From: Massilia sp. UBA2604
Lineage (GTDB): Bacteria; Pseudomonadota; Gammaproteobacteria; Burkholderiales; Burkholderiaceae_D
Direction of reading: 5' to 3'
Assembly (NCBI GenBank): GCA_002339265.1
Contig: DDKG01000063.1
Coordinates: 1-13,423 of the forward strand
Length of the DNA stretch: 13,423 nt
Positions 6,514 through 12,398 of this stretch are shown piece by piece. Position 1 is the first letter of the stretch. Each line of letters begins with the position of its first letter. A program made the position numbers and the translations under genes. Under the pieces are notes generated by a model. It did not search any database. It had not been told where the DNA came from and saw nothing but the letters and a program-made list of their open reading frames with translations.

Positions 6514-8130
6514 ATGTACAAGATCGTCTCTTCCCTCGTCCTTACCGCCCTCGCCGGCAGCCTGGCGCTGGCCTATCCGGCCCACGCGCAAACCGTCCAG
6601 GAAGCGCCACTGCGCACCCACCTGGCCCACCTGTCCGACGACGCCATGGAAGGCCGCGGAACCGGCCAGCGCGGCGGCGAACTGACCGTCGCCTACCTCG
6701 AGGCGCAGGCGAAGGCCGCCGGCCTGAAGCCGGCCAACGGCAACAGCTTCCGCCAGGCGGTCAAGATCGCCGGCGTGCGTTCGCTGCCGGCCAAGAGCGA
6801 TATCGCCATCACCGCCGGCGGCAAGGCGCTGCCGCTGCAGTTCGGCGCTGACTGGGTCTGGGGTCCGGGCGACGGCAAGGCCGAACACAAGCTGGACGCC
6901 GACCTGGTGTTCGTCGGCTACGGCACCGTGGCGCCGGAAGAAGGCGGCTGGAACGACTTCAAGGGCATGGACCTGAAGGGAAAAGTGCTGGTGATGATGG
7001 TGAACGACCCACTGCCGACCGCAGCGGAACCGAACCGCTTCAACGGCGAAGGCCTGACCTACTACGGCCGCTGGACCTATAAATTCGAAGAAGCGGCGCG
7101 CCAGGGTGCGGCCGGCGCCATCCTGATCCACACCGACAAATCGGCCTCGTACGGCTGGAGCGTGGTGCAGAACAGCTGGGCCAACGCCGAGCGCTTCCAG
7201 CTCACCGAAGGCAAAGTCGGCACCGGCGTGCAGGGCTGGATGACCGACGCCACCGCACGCAAGGTGTTCGCCGCCGCCGGCCAGGACCTCGATAAACTGC
7301 GCGCCGCCGCCGAAGACAAGAACTTCAAGCCGGTGACGCTGAAGGCCCGCCTGAAAGGCACCGCGCGCGCAGAAGTGCGCAAGCTTGAAGAGTTCAACGT
7401 GGCCGGCGTGGTGCCGGGCACCGATCCGAAGCTGAAGGACGAAGTGGTGATCTACAGCGCCCACTGGGACCACATGGGCAAGCAGGGCACCGAAGGCGAC
7501 ACCATCTTCAACGGCGCGGTCGACAATGCCTCGGGCACCGGCGCGCTGCTGGCGATGGCGGAGCAAGCCGTCAAGCACCCGGCCAAGCGCAGCCAGATGT
7601 TCCTGTGGGTGGCCGCCGAAGAGCAAGGCCTGCTGGGCAGCGCGGCATACGTCGCCAAGCCGCTGTGGCCGATCGAGAAGACCGCCGCCAACCTGAACCT
7701 GGACAGCCTGAACTGGGTGGGCCTGGTGAAGGACGTCAGCGTGCCGGGCAGCGAGCGCACCGAACTGGGCGCCATGGCCGCCGCCACCGCCAAGGCGATG
7801 GGCTTGACTGTCGCACCGGCCAAGCCTGACCTGGCCGGCGGCTACTTCCGCAGCGACCACTTCAGCTTCGCCAAGGCCGGCGTGCCGGCGTTCTCGGTGG
7901 GTGCGGGCCGCAGCTGGGTGAAGGATGTCGAGGCCAACAACGCCAAGGCCGCGACCTACCGCGACAAGTACCACCAGGCGTCGGATGAATACGATCCGAA
8001 CTGGGACCTGTCGGGCATGGTGCAGCAGGCGCAGTACACGCTGAACCTGGGCCGCGCAGTGGCCGACGCGCCGAAGATGCCGGCGTGGAAGGAAGGCGAT
8101 CCGTTCGGCAAGGCGCGCGCTGCGAAGTAA
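6514..8130 (+). CDS. Secreted M28-family zinc aminopeptidase/peptidase
   Basis: A 538-residue exported protein with a signal peptide cleaved after AHA (residue 25). A protease-associated (PA) insertion lies at about 130-245 (FVGYGTVAPEEGGWNDF, LKGKVLVMMVNDP, GAAGAILIHT). The M28 catalytic domain has all expected residues: H317 and D319 (SAHWDHMG), bridging D337 (GAVDNASG), catalytic E369 and zinc ligand E370 (AAEEQGLLGS), D397 (LNLDSLNW) and H487 (YHQASDEYD). By family it would remove N-terminal residues from peptides in the periplasm or outside the cell; its specificity cannot be read. The chosen ATG has AGGA four bases upstream and begins the signal peptide; the frame extends 25 codons further upstream without signal-peptide character. 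It follows the degenerate M28 gene after 71 bases on the same strand, with no clear terminator or promoter between, so the two may be co-transcribed. Confidence 0.93.
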   Translation: MYKIVSSLVLTALAGSLALAYPAHAQTVQEAPLRTHLAHLSDDAMEGRGTGQRGGELTVAYLEAQAKAAGLKPANGNSFRQAVKIAGVRSLPAKSDIAITAGGKALPLQFGADWVWGPGDGKAEHKLDADLVFVGYGTVAPEEGGWNDFKGMDLKGKVLVMMVNDPLPTAAEPNRFNGEGLTYYGRWTYKFEEAARQGAAGAILIHTDKSASYGWSVVQNSWANAERFQLTEGKVGTGVQGWMTDATARKVFAAAGQDLDKLRAAAEDKNFKPVTLKARLKGTARAEVRKLEEFNVAGVVPGTDPKLKDEVVIYSAHWDHMGKQGTEGDTIFNGAVDNASGTGALLAMAEQAVKHPAKRSQMFLWVAAEEQGLLGSAAYVAKPLWPIEKTAANLNLDSLNWVGLVKDVSVPGSERTELGAMAAATAKAMGLTVAPAKPDLAGGYFRSDHFSFAKAGVPAFSVGAGRSWVKDVEANNAKAATYRDKYHQASDEYDPNWDLSGMVQQAQYTLNLGRAVADAPKMPAWKEGDPFGKARAAK

Positions 8131-8169
8131 TCGCACCCGCTAAGCTTCAAGTTTAGTTAGCAGTATCCC

Positions 8170-8253
8170 GTCGTTCCCGCGGAGGCGGGAACCCAAGTTT
8201 GCCAGCGTCTTCGTAACGCGAGAAACTTAGGTTCCCGCCTGCGCGGGAACGAC
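8170..8253. repeat. REP/BIME-like long inverted repeat
   Basis: Two 31-base arms, 8170-8200 and 8223-8253, are reverse complements with two mismatches. Each arm carries its own short palindromic core (TTCCCGC..GCGGGAA), and a 22-base spacer separates them. This two-headed form is what is called a BIME when built from REP units. It lies between the M28 peptidase stop and the hydrolase start and could stall transcription or protect the peptidase mRNA end. No transposase gene is near it. Confidence 0.82.
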
Positions 8254-8299
8254 CGTTTTGGGCCAACGATTTCCGATCTACTGACGAAAGAGGCGAACG

Positions 8300-9151
8300 A
8301 TGCGCGAAGAAGACCTGGTGCTCGGCGACGGCCGCACGCTGCACTTCTACGACCTGGCGCCGCCCAGCGAGCAGGAACTGGCCGTGTTCTGGCACCACGG
8401 CACGCCGAATATCGGCCGCCCGCCCGAGCCGCTGTTCGCGCTCGCGGCGGAGCTGGGCATCCGCTGGATCGGCTACGACCGCCCGGCCTACGGCGGCTCG
8501 TCGGTACGCAGCGGACGCGACGTCGCCTCGGCCGCCTTCGACGTCGAGCGCATCGCCGACCGGCTGGGCATCCGGCGCTTCGCGGTGATGGGGCATTCGG
8601 GTGGCGGGCCGCATGCACTGGCGTGCGCCGCCCTGCTGCCCGAGCGGGTGGTGGGCGCGGTCAGCATCGCGGGCCTGGCGCCGCCCGATGCGCAGGGGCT
8701 CGACTGGTTCAAGGGCATGGGCGAGTACGGAGCGGCGGCTTTGCGCGCGGCGGCGCAGGGGCGCGCTGCCAAGGCATATCATGAAGCGCTCGGGCTCGAG
8801 TTCGACCGCGAGATGTTCACGCCCGAGGACTGGGAGGCGCTGGCGGGGCCGTGGTCATGGTTCGACAGCGTGGTGGGACCGGCTGTGGCCAAGGGGCCGG
8901 ACGGCGTGATCGACGACGACATTGCCTATGTGACGCCGAGGGGATTCGACTGCACGCGCATCGCCTGCCCGGTGCTGTTCGTGCATGGGATGCGGGACCG
9001 CGTGGTGCCGGCGTCGCACGGTGAATGGCTGGCGCAGCACTGCCGCTGGGCCGAGCTGTGGCAGCGGCCGGACGATGGGCATATCTCGGTGATGAACTAC
9101 GCCGCATCGAGCCTGGTGTGGCTGCGCGGGCAGGTGCGCATGGCGCCGTAG
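8300..9151 (+). CDS. Alpha/beta-hydrolase fold protein
   Basis: A 283-residue protein without a signal peptide, so probably cytoplasmic. The catalytic triad is readable: nucleophile S100 in GHSGGGPHAL, D233 in VHGMRDRVVP, and H261 in DDGHISV. HHGTPN at about 32-37 fits the oxyanion-hole HG motif, and GYDRPAYGGS (58-67) is the strand-4 block typical of the AB_hydrolase_1 family. A cap region lies at about 130-210. It could be an esterase, a C-C hydrolase or a proline-iminopeptidase-like enzyme; the substrate cannot be read from sequence. The ATG is preceded by AAAGAGG six bases upstream. It stands alone, after the inverted repeat and convergent with the superoxide dismutase gene. Confidence 0.9.
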   Translation: MREEDLVLGDGRTLHFYDLAPPSEQELAVFWHHGTPNIGRPPEPLFALAAELGIRWIGYDRPAYGGSSVRSGRDVASAAFDVERIADRLGIRRFAVMGHSGGGPHALACAALLPERVVGAVSIAGLAPPDAQGLDWFKGMGEYGAAALRAAAQGRAAKAYHEALGLEFDREMFTPEDWEALAGPWSWFDSVVGPAVAKGPDGVIDDDIAYVTPRGFDCTRIACPVLFVHGMRDRVVPASHGEWLAQHCRWAELWQRPDDGHISVMNYAASSLVWLRGQVRMAP

Positions 9152-9171
9152 GGTGCGCGCCATGGCAGGAC

Positions 9172-9197
9172 GCGAATCGGCCGGATGACCGATTCGC
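9172..9197. terminator. Hairpin between convergent hydrolase and SOD genes
   Basis: GCGAATCGG (9172-9180) and CCGATTCGC (9189-9197) form a perfect 9-bp stem with an 8-base loop. It lies 20 bases after the hydrolase stop and 13 bases beyond the SOD stop on the other strand. Position and stem suggest a bidirectional terminator, but neither side has an immediate T-tract, so the call is moderate. Confidence 0.5.
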
Positions 9198-9210
9198 TGC
9201 TGGCGCTGTT

Positions 9211-9945
9211 TTATTTGCGGCCGGCGGCTTCGGCGTACAGGCGCGAGACCTCGGCCCAGTTCACGACTTTCCACCATCCGTCCAGATAGTCGCCGCGACG
9301 ATTCTGGTATTTCAGGTAGTAGGCGTGCTCCCAGACGTCATTCCCGAGGATAGGCTTGCCCTTCTGCTCGGCGACGTCCATCAGAGGATTGTCCTGGTTG
9401 GGCGTCGAGGTGATCGCGAGCTTTCCGCTATTGTCCACAATAAGCCAAACCCAGCCGGAGCCGAAGCGCTTGGTGCCCGCTTCCTTGAAGGATTGCTTGA
9501 ACTTGTCCATCGAGCCGAAGCTGCTGTTGATGGCTTTGCTCAGTTCCGGCGAAGGCGAGCCGGCTTTTGCTTCGGGGGCCATGATCTTCCAGAAGAAGGT
9601 GTGGTTCCAGTGACCGCCTGCATTGTTGCGTACCGTGACCGGGAAAGTTCCCGCCTTCGCCACCAGTTGCTCGATCGTTTGACCCGCCAGCTTTTTGTCC
9701 TCGGCTACAGCTTTGTTGAGCGTGTCGACGTAGGCCTGGTGGTGTTTGCCATGGTGAATCTTCATCGTCTCCGCATCGATCGCGGGCTCAAGCGCGTTTG
9801 CTGCATACGGGAGCTGCGGCAGCGAAAAAGCTGCCTTGGCAGGCGCGGCAGAAGCCGGGGCAGCGGCTTGCATTTCTGCATGCGCGATCGGCGCCACAGC
9901 CAGCGGTAGCAGACAAACAGCAAGTACTTGATTCAGACGTCGCAT
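9211..9945 (-). CDS. Exported Fe/Mn-family superoxide dismutase, Mn-type second sphere
   Basis: A 244-residue protein with a signal peptide (likely cleavage after AHA, residue 23) and an Ala/Pro-rich linker before the SOD fold, which starts near residue 40 ([13 protein letters not shown]). Metal ligands are H64 (KIHHGKHH), H115 (HWNHTFFW), D203 and H207 (NDVWEHAYY). It converts superoxide to peroxide and oxygen, here presumably in the periplasm. The second-sphere glutamine sits in the C-terminal position (Q184, STPNQDNPL), and the position four before H115 is Gly (GGHWNH). That is the Mn-SOD arrangement rather than the FeSOD one (Gln before the second His), so it may be Mn-dependent or cambialistic. 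AAGGAGA just upstream of the ATG at 9945 supports the start. It is transcribed alone. Confidence 0.95.
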   Translation of the reverse strand: MRRLNQVLAVCLLPLAVAPIAHAEMQAAAPASAAPAKAAFSLPQLPYAANALEPAIDAETMKIHHGKHHQAYVDTLNKAVAEDKKLAGQTIEQLVAKAGTFPVTVRNNAGGHWNHTFFWKIMAPEAKAGSPSPELSKAINSSFGSMDKFKQSFKEAGTKRFGSGWVWLIVDNSGKLAITSTPNQDNPLMDVAEQKGKPILGNDVWEHAYYLKYQNRRGDYLDGWWKVVNWAEVSRLYAEAAGRK

Positions 9946-10281
9946 CGGATTCTCCTTGGTAGGGCGTTAAGAGTTGCTATCGGATAAGCTCAGTTGTTTG
10001 CTATAAGCAGTCCACTTTTTTCGCAGCTACAGGGAGATATGTCCTGAGTCGATCCGAAATGGTAGCAGCCAAACCAACTGGCCAAAAAGCCAACACAGTG
10101 TAGATCAATCGAGACATGCGAGGCGTACTGCTGGGACGGACAGGCCGGCTTCCCGGAATGCCACTTGCGTGATAGCCCTGCAGAGCCGGCGCACGTTTGA
10201 GAATAGCCAAATTTGAACGTTCACGGCTTGCTACGCTGACCGCGAATGGCCGCATTCTGGCCACTATTCTGAAAGGACGTC
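9946..10281. other. Divergent intergenic region between SOD and methyltransferase
   Basis: About 336 bases with no well-supported gene. It should hold both divergent promoters, but I see no clear -35/-10 pair. A perfect 10-bp palindrome, TGAACGTTCA (10214-10223), lies 58 bases before the methyltransferase start. A minus-strand frame (10264 to 10001, 87 codons) has no ribosome-binding site. Its C-terminal third (SRLIYTVLAFWPVGLAATI) only loosely resembles CD225-type membrane segments, so it is treated as non-coding or a remnant. Confidence 0.55.
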
Positions 10282-11217
10282 ATGCCTGAGCATACTTGCC
10301 CAGCATGCCTTGCGGATGATACCGAAGCGGTAGAGTGTTTAGATCGAACGGACCTGATCCGCAGCTACTGTCAGAAAGGCATCGACGTCGGCGCCTATCT
10401 TCCTGACAGCAGCCTCACCCTGTGTCTCTGCAATCAGTGCGGACTGGGCTTCTTCGACCCGTTCTGCGTGGGTGACGGCCTCTTCTACGAGCAGCTACAG
10501 ACACAGGAGTGGTACTACCAGGATGACAAACCTGAATACGCTTATGCGGCCAAGCTGGTTCGCGAGAGCTGTTCGCTTCTGGAAGTTGGCTGCGGAAAGG
10601 GAGCGTTCCGGGTCTGGTTGCCTGAGTCGGTCCGATACAGCGGACTCGAGTTCAACGATCAGGCCGTACAAAAGGCGCGCACGGGCGGGCTGGACGTCAG
10701 GAAGCAGCCGGTTGAGGAGCATGCCGACGAAGGCAGGCGCTACGATGTGGTGTGCGCATTCCAGGTGCTCGAACACGTCGAGCATCCCAGACAGTTCTTC
10801 CACGCCTGTGTCCAGGCGCTTAAACCTGGTGGAACCCTGATGATCGCCGTTCCGGCTCAAGACAGCTTTCTGGCGATCGCGCCGAACTCGCCACTCAATA
10901 TGCCGCCGCATCATGTCACGCGCTGGACTGATCGTGCGCTGACCAATCTGGCCCGCAGCGAAGGTTTCAGCAAGACCGACATCTGGCACGAACCCGTGGC
11001 GGACTTTCACAAGGAGTGGCATGCGACGACGCTGGCCTATCACGCGTTGACGAGATTCGGTCTATACCGTCCACGCTTGATCGACAACAGCATGCGCTTT
11101 CGGCTGCTTGGCCGGCTGGTGCGGATGCCTGAAGTACGTGGATATCTCGTACGACGCGCATTGAATGCGAGTCCCGGGCTGGAGGTTGGACATACCGTGA
11201 TGCTGATTGCTTCATGA
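10282..11217 (+). CDS. Class I SAM-dependent methyltransferase with N-terminal zinc-ribbon-like cysteines
   Basis: A 311-residue protein. The N terminus has paired CxxC motifs (C6/C9 and C50/C53), likely a zinc ribbon. The Rossmann methyltransferase core follows: motif I LLEVGCGKGAF (99-109), acidic E123 after strand 2 (YSGLEFND), AFQVLEHVEHP (159-169) and LKPGGTLMIAVP (180-191). This is the Methyltransf_23 type, often found acting on sugars, lipids or small metabolites in surface-polysaccharide loci; the substrate here is unknown. AAAGGA four bases upstream supports the ATG. Its stop overlaps the start of the next gene (ATGA), so the two are translationally coupled. Base composition is less GC-rich than the rpoC-distal neighbours, which suggests acquisition. 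Confidence 0.9.
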   Translation: MPEHTCPACLADDTEAVECLDRTDLIRSYCQKGIDVGAYLPDSSLTLCLCNQCGLGFFDPFCVGDGLFYEQLQTQEWYYQDDKPEYAYAAKLVRESCSLLEVGCGKGAFRVWLPESVRYSGLEFNDQAVQKARTGGLDVRKQPVEEHADEGRRYDVVCAFQVLEHVEHPRQFFHACVQALKPGGTLMIAVPAQDSFLAIAPNSPLNMPPHHVTRWTDRALTNLARSEGFSKTDIWHEPVADFHKEWHATTLAYHALTRFGLYRPRLIDNSMRFRLLGRLVRMPEVRGYLVRRALNASPGLEVGHTVMLIAS

Positions 11218-11591
11218 GCTTCAAAAGCAACCGGACCGCCATTTCCAGACGCGCACTGCTGGCTCTCGCCTGCCTTGCCTGGCCCGACATCCTCTTGGCC
11301 GAAGTGAGCGACAAGGAGCCGACTGCGGGTCTTTTTTGGCAAGTAGGCTTGATCGGGGCGCTACTATGTCTTTTCGCCGCACGTCTCAAGCCGTGGCTCG
11401 GTGGGATCTGCTTTGCCCCCGCAGCAATCTGGTTCGCCACCCTATTCATGGAAATTCACTCGACCGATGTCCGCCCATACCTGCGGCTGGAGCAGGGCGA
11501 CAGCTATTACCTGCAAGCGTATGCGGCATTCGCATTTATCTTATCCGGACTAATCGCCGGCTACCTCTGGCACAGGCGCGGACCTTCCTGA
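11214..11591 (+). CDS. Small multi-pass membrane protein, unknown function
   Basis: A 125-residue protein of a family I do not recognise. It has an N-terminal hydrophobic segment that could be a cleaved signal peptide (RRALLALACLAWPDILLAE), then three hydrophobic stretches: about 40-57 (LFWQVGLIGALLCLFAAR), 60-80 (WLGGICFAPAAIWFATLF) and 100-119 (YLQAYAAFAFILSGLIAGYL). A short polar loop with YLRLEQGDSYYLQ precedes the last one. The ATG overlaps the methyltransferase stop by four bases and has no ribosome-binding site of its own, so expression should depend on coupling. The last 40 codons are duplicated downstream. Codon choice includes TTA and CTA, which the GC-rich neighbours avoid. Real gene likely; function unknown. 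Confidence 0.72.
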   Translation: MSFKSNRTAISRRALLALACLAWPDILLAEVSDKEPTAGLFWQVGLIGALLCLFAARLKPWLGGICFAPAAIWFATLFMEIHSTDVRPYLRLEQGDSYYLQAYAAFAFILSGLIAGYLWHRRGPS

Positions 11592-11612
11592 CGATTCAGC
11601 GCTACGAATCCA
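11473..11612 (+). repeat. 140-bp direct repeat, copy A
   Basis: Matches 12203-12342 base for base at a fixed offset of 730 with about 18 differences and no gaps (counted by eye, roughly 87% identity). It covers the last 39 codons of the small membrane protein, its TGA, and about 20 bases beyond. Similarity is lost abruptly at the 3' end, where the murein-hydrolase-like fragment begins. Confidence 0.88.
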
Positions 11613-11768
11613 AAGGATGGCGATCAAGCTGCTACCGCCCTGCTGATTAGTCTCTTTCAGCGTCACCCTTATGTTCGTGGAATACTTTTCAATGACGCTG
11701 CGATTGCAGGTGTTCGACCAAGTCGCGGACATGACGATCATTTTCACGTTGACTTGAGCAGAGGCTAG
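11592..11768 (+). pseudogene. C-terminal remnant of a murein-endopeptidase-like (LAS/MepA/M15-type) peptidase
   Basis: Translating from directly after the membrane-protein TGA, in the same frame, gives 58 residues up to TAG 11766-11768. From 11613 on, just past the repeat boundary, it reads like the end of a peptidoglycan peptidase: ATALLISLFQRHPYVRGILF, then FNDAAIAGVRPS, then GHDDHFHVDLSRG. The HDDHFHV signature, with histidines at 11730, 11739 and 11745, matches the terminal zinc-binding H-x-H motif of LAS-type peptidases such as MepA (family knowledge, not searched). There is no start codon with a ribosome-binding site, and the N-terminal catalytic part is missing, so this is a truncated gene. 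The stop lies two bases before the next ATG. Confidence 0.68.
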
Positions 11769-11770
11769 TC

Positions 11771-12139
11771 ATGAAAAGATACCTGCCGTACGCCACGCTG
11801 TTTCTGCTTCTACCAACTGCCTTGGCCGCAGACAGCCTCAAACCGTATAAACAGACAGCCGCTTCATACCGACTATATGGCGGAGGACTTGGCGACCCTA
11901 CGGCTCCCGGTCCGAACGATAAGAAGATAGCGTTCTCAATTGACGGCAGCGCCGCCAGGCAGATTTTCGACGCGATCGGGCCGGATCAGCACGATGCATG
12001 CACGGAAGGAAGCGGCACGCGCTTTCGTAGCAGAGATAACGAAAATCTCGTCTGCATCCTCAGCAAGGACAATAAATATTCATGCAGTTTTGGGTTTGAT
12101 CTCATCAGTGGAAAAAGCATCGGTGGAAGTATTTGCTGA
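11771..12139 (+). CDS. Small secreted four-cysteine protein, unknown function
   Basis: A 122-residue protein with a clear signal peptide (MKRYLPYATLFLLLPTALA, cleavage near residue 19-20) and a mature domain of about 100 residues. The mature part has four cysteines, C77, C95, C105 and C122, an even number fitting two disulfides in the periplasm. The C-terminal half (FGFDLISGKSIGGSIC) reads like a compact beta-rich domain. There is no lipobox, so it is not a lipoprotein. The ribosome-binding site is weak (AGAGG). It starts two bases after the stop of the murein-hydrolase remnant, as if once its second cistron. That placement would suit a periplasmic inhibitor or immunity protein, but nothing in the sequence proves it. 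I do not recognise the family. Confidence 0.7.
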   Translation: MKRYLPYATLFLLLPTALAADSLKPYKQTAASYRLYGGGLGDPTAPGPNDKKIAFSIDGSAARQIFDAIGPDQHDACTEGSGTRFRSRDNENLVCILSKDNKYSCSFGFDLISGKSIGGSIC

Positions 12140-12202
12140 TCGTTTCCCCAGGATTCGGAACTGCAATGGCATCGACGTCAGTGGTTACCCGGATGGCGCT
12201 AT

Positions 12203-12321
12203 GCCGATACCTGCGGCTGGAACAGGGCGACAGCTATTACCTGCAAGCGTATGCGGCATTCGCACTTGTCTTATCCGGACCAATCGCCGGCTACCTTCGT
12301 CACAGGCGCAGGCCTTTCTGA
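12203..12321 (+). pseudogene. Truncated second copy of the small membrane protein (C-terminal tail only)
   Basis: The frame ending at TGA 12319-12321 encodes YLRLEQGDSYYLQAYAAFA, then LVLSGPIAGYLRHRRRPF. This is the same tail as the 125-residue membrane protein, with substitutions such as FI to LV, L to P and W to R. The frame is open back to an ATG at 12133 (62 codons), but that part shows no similarity to the intact gene and no ribosome-binding site; it overlaps the end of the secreted-protein gene. The first three hydrophobic segments are missing. Most likely a leftover of duplication or recombination. Confidence 0.72.
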
Positions 12322-12342
12322 TGATCCGGCGTGTCGAACCCA
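12203..12342 (+). repeat. 140-bp direct repeat, copy B
   Basis: Second copy of 11473-11612, in the same orientation 730 bases downstream, ending just before the A-tract of the rpoC terminator. Differences are spread through the copy, with a cluster near the end of the coding part, so it is not a recent exact duplication. Confidence 0.88.
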
Positions 12343-12348
12343 TCAGGC

Positions 12349-12376
12349 AAAAAAAACGGCACCCCTCAGGATGCCG
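12349..12376 (-). terminator. Rho-independent terminator of rpoC
   Basis: On the minus strand CGGCATCC (12376-12369) pairs with GGGTGCCG (12364-12357), including one G-T pair, around a TGAG loop. It is followed by eight Ts (12356-12349). It lies 22 bases after the rpoC stop. This ends the RNA-polymerase operon here, so no gene further left is co-transcribed with rpoC. Confidence 0.93.
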
Positions 12377-12398
12377 CTTTCGCTAACAACTAACGAAA

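Noticed and set aside
6439..8130. 25-codon N-terminal extension of the secreted M28 peptidase
   Set aside because: The extension overlaps the previous stop and would bury the signal peptide; ATG 6514 has AGGA nearby and starts the signal sequence directly.
6436..8136. 566-codon minus-strand frame across the M28 peptidase gene
   Set aside because: The plus strand encodes a complete M28 enzyme with signal peptide and all ligands. The antisense product has no signals or motifs.
8170..8253. CRISPR or IS terminal repeats as explanation for the inverted repeat
   Set aside because: There are only two arms in opposite orientation with no regular spacers, and no transposase frame between or beside them.
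8153..8782. 209-codon minus-strand frame covering the inverted repeat and the hydrolase 5' end
   Set aside because: It is antisense to the hydrolase catalytic region and runs through a REP-like repeat; no ribosome-binding site.
11214..11768. Membrane protein and hydrolase tail as one gene with a TGA error
   Set aside because: The second copy of the membrane-protein tail ends at the same TGA, so the stop appears native; the in-frame continuation is more likely chance at a recombination joint.
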